A program made the position numbers and the translations under genes. A model generated the notes under the pieces. That model did not search any database. It was not told where the DNA came from and saw only the letters and a program-made list of their open reading frames with translations. A stretch of DNA of 64,000 bases from Clonostachys chloroleuca (lineage: Eukaryota > Ascomycota > Sordariomycetes > Hypocreales > Bionectriaceae): positions 6,324,001-6,388,000 of the forward strand of contig JBANAY010000003.1 of NCBI GenBank assembly GCA_037952775.1. The letters run 5' to 3'. Shown in pieces: positions 58,129-64,000 of this stretch. Position 1 is the first letter of the stretch. Each line of letters opens with the position of its first letter.

Positions 58129-58185
58129 GGGGGGTGTGGTGTGGTGGTTGACTAGCAAAAAGGTGGTGGTTCGTTAGCAATATCC
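58129..58185 (-). repeat. Right terminal inverted repeat of the MULE
   Basis: Inverted partner of 55583-55639, ending GTTAGCAATATCC on the plus strand, followed directly by the TATTTTTA target-site copy at 58186-58193. Confidence 0.93.
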
Positions 58186-58419
58186 TATTTTTAGACCTCC
58201 AATCCCCCGTCTTGAAAATAATTTGAACTTCGTGTGTCTGAAAGCAAATCGCCCTGTACTTACATCGACTGGACATGGTGGTCAATTGATTCAATATTTG
58301 AGAACTAGATCGACACAGTGATCACGGATCGCACCCTTTCATCGCCTACGTTGCTTTGGTTTTCCCTTGGTGATGGGCGGATATTAATACCTCTATTGAT
58401 GGACTGTGGTTGAGCATCG

Positions 58420-59133
58420 TCATAGTTTGGATGGGATCTTTCCTTGTGCTGGCACATGAGATGACGTCTGTTTCCAAAGACCAACCAATCCATCGTCCGA
58501 ATCTCCGAGCACCGGATCAAGCTTAGGAGGAGGAACAGACCATACTTTCGCGTAAGTCGAAGCTCCCTCACCCCCTACAGCAAAATCCCACTCCTTTGCT
58601 TCTGCCGGGTAGGATCCCATCATCGTGAACCCGGTCAGATTGATCTTGTCCAGCTTCTCTCGTGAACCTGGAGGGAAGCCGTGGCCGTTGCCGGGAGACA
58701 TCAGCTTGAACTCGTCATCGGGCTTGGCGTCATAAGTTTTGTGGGCGACGCCAGCTGGGATAAGAATCACGTCACCCGCCTTCACCTTGAGCTCGATGCC
58801 TCCATCCTCTTTGCCCGAGCCATAGGTATTTTCATTCATGTCTTCGCTCGTATCGGCAACGCCGAACCGGATGGTCGCATTGCCTGTGAGCACAACCATG
58901 CACTCGTGACATGAGGAATGGTAGTGAGAATCCTGTGTCTGGCCATAGCGGAAGATCCACTGAGCCTCCCACCCATTGTTGGATAGAAGGTCGTAGAACT
59001 GAGAAGCGATTGACTTTGAATCCGGGGACAAAATGCCGGGATAGTAGAGAAGTGGATATTGCGAGTTCGGGATCAATTTGGTCGGGGGAAAATAGTACTT
59101 CTGCGCGGCAACTTGATCCTGTCTCTTGGCCAT
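58420..59133 (-). CDS. Cupin-fold protein
   Basis: Single exon, 237 residues from the ATG at 59133, which has a good context (AAACATGGCC); a second ATG six codons upstream (59151) is possible. The cupin motif 1 is SHYHSSCHE with His70, His72 and Glu77, and motif 2 is GDVILIPAGVAHKTY with His131, a set that would hold one metal ion. The first 50 residues (YYFPPTKLIPNSQYPLLYYP) resemble the YjlB-like fungal and bacterial cupins. Catalytic role unknown: members range from dioxygenases to sugar binders. The MULE insertion lies 227 bp beyond its 3' end. A decayed PKS fragment lies just upstream, so the gene may once have belonged to a metabolite cluster. The 520 bp between 59134 and 59654 have no recognisable gene. 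Confidence 0.85.
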   Translation of the reverse strand: MAKRQDQVAAQKYYFPPTKLIPNSQYPLLYYPGILSPDSKSIASQFYDLLSNNGWEAQWIFRYGQTQDSHYHSSCHECMVVLTGNATIRFGVADTSEDMNENTYGSGKEDGGIELKVKAGDVILIPAGVAHKTYDAKPDDEFKLMSPGNGHGFPPGSREKLDKINLTGFTMMGSYPAEAKEWDFAVGGEGASTYAKVWSVPPPKLDPVLGDSDDGLVGLWKQTSSHVPAQGKIPSKL

Positions 59134-59654
59134 GTTTTGAAATGCAAACACTTGGATCGGTACTGGTCGCGTTGAATAAGATATCGAATGTTTGGGAGCC
59201 TTGATGAAGCAATATATGTAGAGATGAGGGGAAGATCAAGGTCTAGGCGGGAAAGGAAAGCCGGGAATGATATCATCGGGAGCACTTCCGAGCCCTCTCA
59301 AAATGGCTCTTTTGGGAAATTTGAATGAGACTCCCGAGCAAAATCGTGATAAGTTGACTTTCCCTACCCAGTCACTGGGTATATCTTGTAGGAACGAAGC
59401 AGAAGTTGATAGAATTAGTCCGGTTGTTAAGCAAGACTATTTCACAAGTCAGGTTAGTTGAGGCGTCAATCAATTATTGCAGCAGTGCATGGCGGAAATC
59501 CAAATCAAACAGGAAAAGAGGAGAACATTCTCCAGTTCTTACGTTGAGAAAAATAAATAAAATATTGTCAAAGCAAGAAGTAGTAAGAAGATAGAGTTCG
59601 TCACATTTTGCCCATCCAAACGTGCTGGGTATGAACTATGATATCCACCCACAC

Positions 59655-60430
59655 ATCACTTACTCGCAGTAGTAGTCGGCTAGCTGAATAAATGACTCTA
59701 CGCTGGAAACGTCACAGTTGCGGGCAATATTGTGCAACCCTTGTCAGCGGCAAATTGGATACGAGTCAGTACCGTGGGGTGGCTTTCGACACCGCAAGAG
59801 CAGAGGACAATGTTCTTGGCTCTTCGTTCAACAATCCAGTGCACAATAGAGCTTCCGATACTATCAATATTACCAGCGACAAGGAATGTGCTGTTTTCGT
59901 CTAGCTGCGCAAGCTATGGGCGAGAGGACAACTTGGTGTATGTTCGAATAGAAAAACCAGGTTCGCGTGAAGGAAACATACCTTGACTAGATCCTGCTCA
60001 GCAGGTACCAGAAAGATCTTTCCCATATGGCCACTTAACTGTACGAGTCGCATCGCAGCCTCCATCATTGATTGGGTACGTAGAGTTATGTGCGACGACC
60101 TTAACCTGTCTATCCTCATACATCTTGAGCCAGGTAGTGGGGGCATGGCGGAAGGACTGAAGTTTGTGGTCGAAGATCTAGATCACATCAAGACCAATGA
60201 AGCTGGTCATTCTCAAGAAGGGGCACATTTCAAAAGTGCGATTTCGTCGAAGATCCATCTTATCAACCGGAGCGTCCTGGGCATTCCCACCTCGTATTCA
60301 GACCGTGCCCGGCGAGAGAGTTGTAAATTACATGAACATTTTTGCCGTCTGTCGCAGCCAGAACATCAACTATCACTCGCTGGCCCTCCTACCGTAAGGG
60401 GCCGGCTGAATCAGCCCCGTCGAGTATAAT
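59655..60430 (-). pseudogene. Relic of a highly reducing polyketide synthase (ER-KR part)
   Basis: Reading minus-strand, successive short frames match the end of the enoyl-reductase and start of the ketoreductase of a reducing PKS. They run VDVLAATDGKNVHVIYNSLAG and LNTRWEC (60395-60290), KMDLRRNRTFEMCPFLRMTS, then MMEAAMRLVQLSGHMGKIFLV followed by an old intron (GTATGT...GCGCAG). After it come DENSTFLVAGNIDSIGSSIV, RRAKNIVLCS and, in another frame, CDVSSVESFIQ. Stops (for example TAG after GLDVI) and shifts separate the pieces, and the GGxGGxG loop is degraded to GNIDSIG. No other PKS domain is found in the window. Confidence 0.75.
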
Positions 60431-60686
60431 TTTGGCTCAATAGCTCTAGATTCAGTAATGTTTGGCTGATCTTGGAAGAGTAGATGGATTGTTGCCCCCG
60501 CCCCCATGTCGTAGATAATGCCCAAGGGATTACGATCACACCATATCACAGTGTAACCTGCTTAGTATCGACATTTAAGTTCACAATCCTGCCCACGCAT
60601 GACCGGTCATTCTTGATCGCTGGTAATCCACGATCCCTCATCTCTCGTCCATATCTAACATCTCCTGCTCCATTCAGGCAATAAAC

Positions 60687-61182
60687 ATGAAGGCCATACG
60701 ACCTTTCCTGCTCTCGATCTCTCTCTTAGTTCAGCAATGCTCTGCTGGCGCCACCTATGTTTACCCCGATGGAACGGATAGTAAGTACGACTATCCATGC
60801 GATCCGAATACAGACGTGAGCATATGCTGCGGGGGACTAGTTGCCTGCCAAACAAGTTGTGTGAAATTGGGGCCGGAGATCGAAGGAGGGGATCATGCAC
60901 CAAAAAGAACGATCCCAAATGCGCCGACTATTGTCTTGGTAGGCTGAACATCGTGTGGTTATCCTAAGCGGAGGATTGTGGTATAGGATAACAAAACTTT
61001 CCATGCTGATTCGCCAAGCAGAGACGAGGAGTCAGGGTATCAGCCTAATATCTTGCATCAATTCCACAAAGAAAGAGAACTCGTACTGCTGTGACTTCGA
61101 CCCTGGCTGTTGCGACAGTAACCAAGTTTTCGATCTTTTCCCAGCGAACCCAACGATTTACGCCGTGTGGGACGAGCTATAA
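60687..61182 (+). CDS. Small secreted cysteine-rich protein, model uncertain
   Basis: The ATG at 60687 begins a signal peptide (MKAIRPFLLSISLLVQQCSA) followed by ATYVYPDGTDSKYDYPCDPN and SICCGGLVACQTSC. A second block in another frame reads RRRGSCTKKNDPKCADYCLG near 60886-60945, and a third reads CINSTKKENSYCCDFDPGCC and VFDLFPANPTIYAVW up to the stop at 61182. The block order and Cys pattern (PCDP..CCG...C...GSCT...C..YC...YCCD...C) match a widespread fungal secreted family of unknown role. A frame change near 60880 has no obvious intron, while 60944-60985 (GTAGGC...TATAG) may be a real one. Either a slightly broken gene or unusual splicing. If expressed, extracellular with several disulfides. 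Confidence 0.6.
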
Positions 61183-61627
61183 GATTGTATTTAAATTACC
61201 CTACTAGACTAGCGTTAAAGTAAAGTATTATGTTAGGAAGATATGATTTCGATAAACACAAAGAAAGTGCGCAAATTTTATGCAATCAATTCGACGAATT
61301 TCCGGAGTCGTCTTCTTAGAAGCTTCATTCATCCGCGTCCAAAGGCTTCTGACGCACTTCGTCACCGACGACGAGTAGCTCCAAGAATCTTGTCACAACT
61401 CTTCCTTCGTCTCACCAGAAAATTTCAGCATCTTCTATTACCGATTATAACTCTATTTCATTTATATTCATCAGTAAAATGTAACATTCGACTGAAATGC
61501 CCAATCCATCATCTGTAGAATATATGGATGGCCTTCTGGATAGGCTGGAGTATGACACTACGTTGAGAATACATTGGTCCTCTGATGTCGGCCATATGAG
61601 ATTATAGATTTATTTCAGTGCTACTTA
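61183..61627. other. Convergent 3' spacer
   Basis: 445 bp between the secreted-protein gene and the membrane-protein gene, both ending here. AT-rich; no gene recognised. Confidence 0.45.
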
Positions 61628-62801
61628 TTAAGTATCGGATTCAGGGTTAGTATTATTGCTGATGGAGGGCACTGATGTGCGCACATTTTCTTTATGCTGT
61701 AGTAGCTCATGAACGTCGGACTGGCCGATTGATGGGTCGTGAAAGTCATGAGCAGGATGCTCTTGTGGGCGTGTTGTTTTAGAAGTGACACGAGTCGATC
61801 CACGGCTGGAGCCGTACCACTGTCCTCTAACGGATGAGGCAAGAGGCGTTTTGCCTGACAAAAAGCCCTCGAGGCGGATGAAGACGGGCCAGCAAACCGG
61901 AAGACACGCACCGATGATGCCGGTGGAGATATGGATGGATGACCATAATGAAGTCTGCCCAAAGTTCGGCTGTCGGCTTCCAGGGACGTAGCTGAGTACT
62001 ACCTTGACGATCCCGGATATTATAACACTATAGACTGTGTGAATAATTGATACTACCTCAGAATGAAACAAGGATAAACTGCGAAGATGCTTACAATGTA
62101 CCCAACATGAAGACACCCGCCACGGCGATCTTCTTGGACCGGCTCAATTTCAAGCTGGATATGGTCCGTACGGGCATCAGCAGAATGAGTATATCAATTA
62201 CACACTCGGCCAAGCCACATCCCATCCAATATAGATTGTAGTTGATACAGTATCGCGGATCGGCCTTGGCATTGATCCAGACGTATTCGAGAGGGATGCA
62301 GTTGAGGCAGTTGCTGATCGTTGTTGCCATCCAAAATGCAGCTGTAAGCAAAATAAGAAGAAGAATTTGACGTCGAAATGAATGGCTGATAGAAAATATT
62401 CGATTGTACATAAGAAGAATCGAAAGCTTTGTTGCCGAAACTGTTGTGAAATATATGCTAGTCGCACCAAAGCTCAGCTTCGTATAATGGATGTCGTCCT
62501 CAGTATATTCGTAACTCGGATCTTTGTGTGAGGCTGCTTCCGCACTGTTCGGATACATAGAGTTTGCTGATTTTGTGTCAATAATGGTGCTTCGAAATCG
62601 GACAAATTGTAGGCTCGACAAACCAACGACGACAAGAACATCTCCTCCTATCACGGCGATCGTCGATATGAGAATGCACCAGTCATCCCAACCAATCTTA
62701 TTGTTTGTCATGTGCCGGGCATAAAAGCGGATTGCAACGACAATGATACCTAAGATGGCACCAATGGCCCCAACAATAGTGAGGACATCGTCATCCTTCA
62801 T
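61628..62801 (-). CDS. Fungal rhodopsin-domain membrane protein (PTH11-like, no CFEM), second copy type
   Basis: Two exons, 62801-62095 and 62027-61628, with a 67-nt intron whose join gives MLGTFVIISGIVKVV; 368 residues. Layout: an N-terminal helix (VGAIGAILGIIVVAIRFYAR), the signature NKIGWDDWCILIS, helices with ATKLSILLMYNRIF, TAAFWMATTISNCLNCIPLEYVW and CVIDILILLMPVRTI, and SSIHISTGIIGACLPVCWPVF before a Ser/His-rich cytoplasmic tail. This is the fungal rhodopsin-type seven-helix domain shared with the gene at 50028-51487, but the sequences are far apart, so they are not a recent duplication. Plasma-membrane sensor role is inferred from the family only. Intact. Confidence 0.88.
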
Positions 62802-64000
62802 CTTGGCTGAGGATAGTTCGAAAGAGTTGTGTCATGAGCGAAGTCCAGCGGAAGTACGCTACCAGACCGGGAGATGTTTATATGATAGGTCTATGACCGG
62901 TGCCAATGCGACATCGCTTGTCACGCGGTATGATTCTACCCTATCAAAGCTGACAGCAGGAAATTCATTGGCGAAAGGGTGTTTTACGACGCGTAGTGAC
63001 CTTATGCCCATATCTTCTATTGACCATGTTACATCAGTATGGATACTGGATCAGCCCGCGCAATAGATGGAATTCTAGCTGAGGCAGCGCCAAAGACAAC
63101 TAACGCCAAGTGAAGCTCAGTTCTGCGCTGTCGAGAATGCAGAATATATGGTCTTCATCATGCAACACAACGCTGAAATAGGCAACTTCCAAGCTGGCTG
63201 CTACCAAATATTACGACGAAGAATTTTAGCCAACAATAGGTTGCCTTCTAGGTGGGTTTCGCTGGGCTGGAGCATAGTTCCAGTGCGGATGGCATGATTG
63301 CTGCATCGAATGCTGCTCTGCTATGTAACTCTATCGCTGGAGCAGTGTATCATCACCGCACTGCCGCCTCATTTCGGTTTCCAGCCCGCTGGCCAGCTGA
63401 GAATAAAAGCTACGTTGCCCCTTCAATGTAAGGGCTTGGCTCCCTCGTGAAGTTCCCATTGGTGAACCACCCGCTTCATTCATTCGCCGGATAGTTGCAA
63501 AGACCTTGGCGCGCAGCTACCGGCAGACACGAGAAAAGAGAGGGACCGCCGACAAATTCTCCGTGTCCAAATGGGCAATAAATTGTTCCACAGTGCCCCA
63601 AACAAGCAGTGGCGGTGATGCGTTGCTCTCAGCGTATGCACTTGGTCCTGGCCCGTCCCGCCAGCCCTCCAAAATGATCCGGCATCGTCATGATAATTTG
63701 CACCCGTTGCGAGTTTCATGCTCCGATATTCACACGGATCGACAGAAGACTCGGTAACGACCCAAATTCCCAACCCCTGTCTGCACTAAGCGCGCGTCGC
63801 TCCTGGCTGACAGCTCAGCCCCTTTAAATGATGCACCATGATTGAAGCTCAACTGGAGCATGAAAGAGACGGTCAATCTGGGTCAAAGTAAGCATGCAGC
63901 GCTGCTTTTTTTTTCTTGGTACGAGGAGGAGAAACAGGCCGATCTATAGAGGACTGTGATGGTATTTGCGTGGCTGAATTGTTATGCAAATGGAATGGAA
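62802..64000. other. Intergenic, no gene recognised to the window end
   Basis: 1.2 kb upstream of the membrane protein gene. Short frames near 63480-63773 on both strands have no motif. A T-run occurs at about 63906-63915. A gene may start beyond the window. Confidence 0.45.

Larger units (their letters stand above)
55583..58185. mobile_element. MULE/Hop-like DNA transposon, structurally complete
   Basis: A 2,603-bp element bounded by terminal inverted repeats that start GGATATTGCTAACGAACC on both ends. The outer 57 bp are identical, and similarity continues with mismatches to about 125 bp. An 8-bp direct repeat TATTTTTA flanks it at 55575-55582 and 58186-58193, as expected for a MULE target-site duplication. 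A single large transposase frame lies inside on the minus strand. The clean ends and flanking duplication show a real insertion event. Three stop codons in the transposase make this copy non-autonomous unless they are read through or edited. Confidence 0.93.

Noticed and set aside
1..64000. tRNA, rRNA, telomere repeat or CRISPR features
   Set aside because: No cloverleaf with T-loop consensus, no rRNA-like block, no TTAGGG array and no regularly spaced repeats were seen by eye; a covariance-model scan would be decisive for tRNAs.

Overview
The window is a stretch of a filamentous ascomycete (Pezizomycotina) genome. Genes lie on both strands with long spacers. They carry short introns of about 50-110 nt with GTAAGT/GTATGT-like donors and CTAAC/CTGAC-like branch points. 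The families are typical of these fungi: PTH11-like membrane receptors without a CFEM domain, C2H2 proteins fused to a nucleoside-phosphorylase-like domain, ankyrin giants, F-box proteins, ABC-C transporters, polyketide synthase (PKS) remains, small secreted cysteine-rich proteins and a MULE/Hop-like DNA transposon. No bacterial-style operons, tRNA, rRNA or CRISPR were seen. The genus cannot be fixed from sequence alone.

Layout. 1-9.5 kb: a short-chain dehydrogenase (SDR), a full-length ABC-C transporter frame broken by two stop codons, and a conserved fungal protein of unknown function. 10-18 kb: a protein with about 25 ankyrin repeats and a C-terminal ZZ-like finger, a small secreted double-psi barrel protein, and a decayed gene. 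18.3-26.2 kb: an eight-exon gene for about 2,450 residues joining zinc fingers, a fungal helical region and a C-terminal purine nucleoside phosphorylase-like domain, an arrangement reminiscent of fungal NLR-type proteins. 26-35 kb: gene-poor, with a small secreted protein, a membrane protein and an F-box gene with one internal stop. 35-45 kb: an alpha/beta hydrolase, a Gln-rich protein with five Cys-Cys-Tyr modules, a DUF4385 protein and a CCCH/SF1/NFX1-type helicase of the RNA-silencing class. 46-51.5 kb: two broken genes and a receptor-like membrane protein. 54-63 kb: an SDR, the complete MULE element, a cupin, a PKS enoyl-reductase/ketoreductase relic, a secreted Cys-rich gene and a second receptor-like protein.

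The most striking theme is gene inactivation by isolated stop codons in otherwise intact frames. The ABC transporter (2 stops), F-box gene (1), a 210-codon gene at 48.7-49.3 kb (1) and the MULE transposase (3) each have a frame that is intact from end to end except for in-frame stops. Nearly all these stops sit where a C-to-T change in CAA, CAG or CGA would create them. Intact multi-kilobase genes lie between them, so this is local inactivation (RIP-like mutation, relaxed selection or stop-correcting RNA editing) and not a changed genetic code. Around 54-60.5 kb the SDR, cupin and PKS relic look like what is left of a secondary-metabolite locus that also received the MULE insertion. All splice sites were placed by eye.
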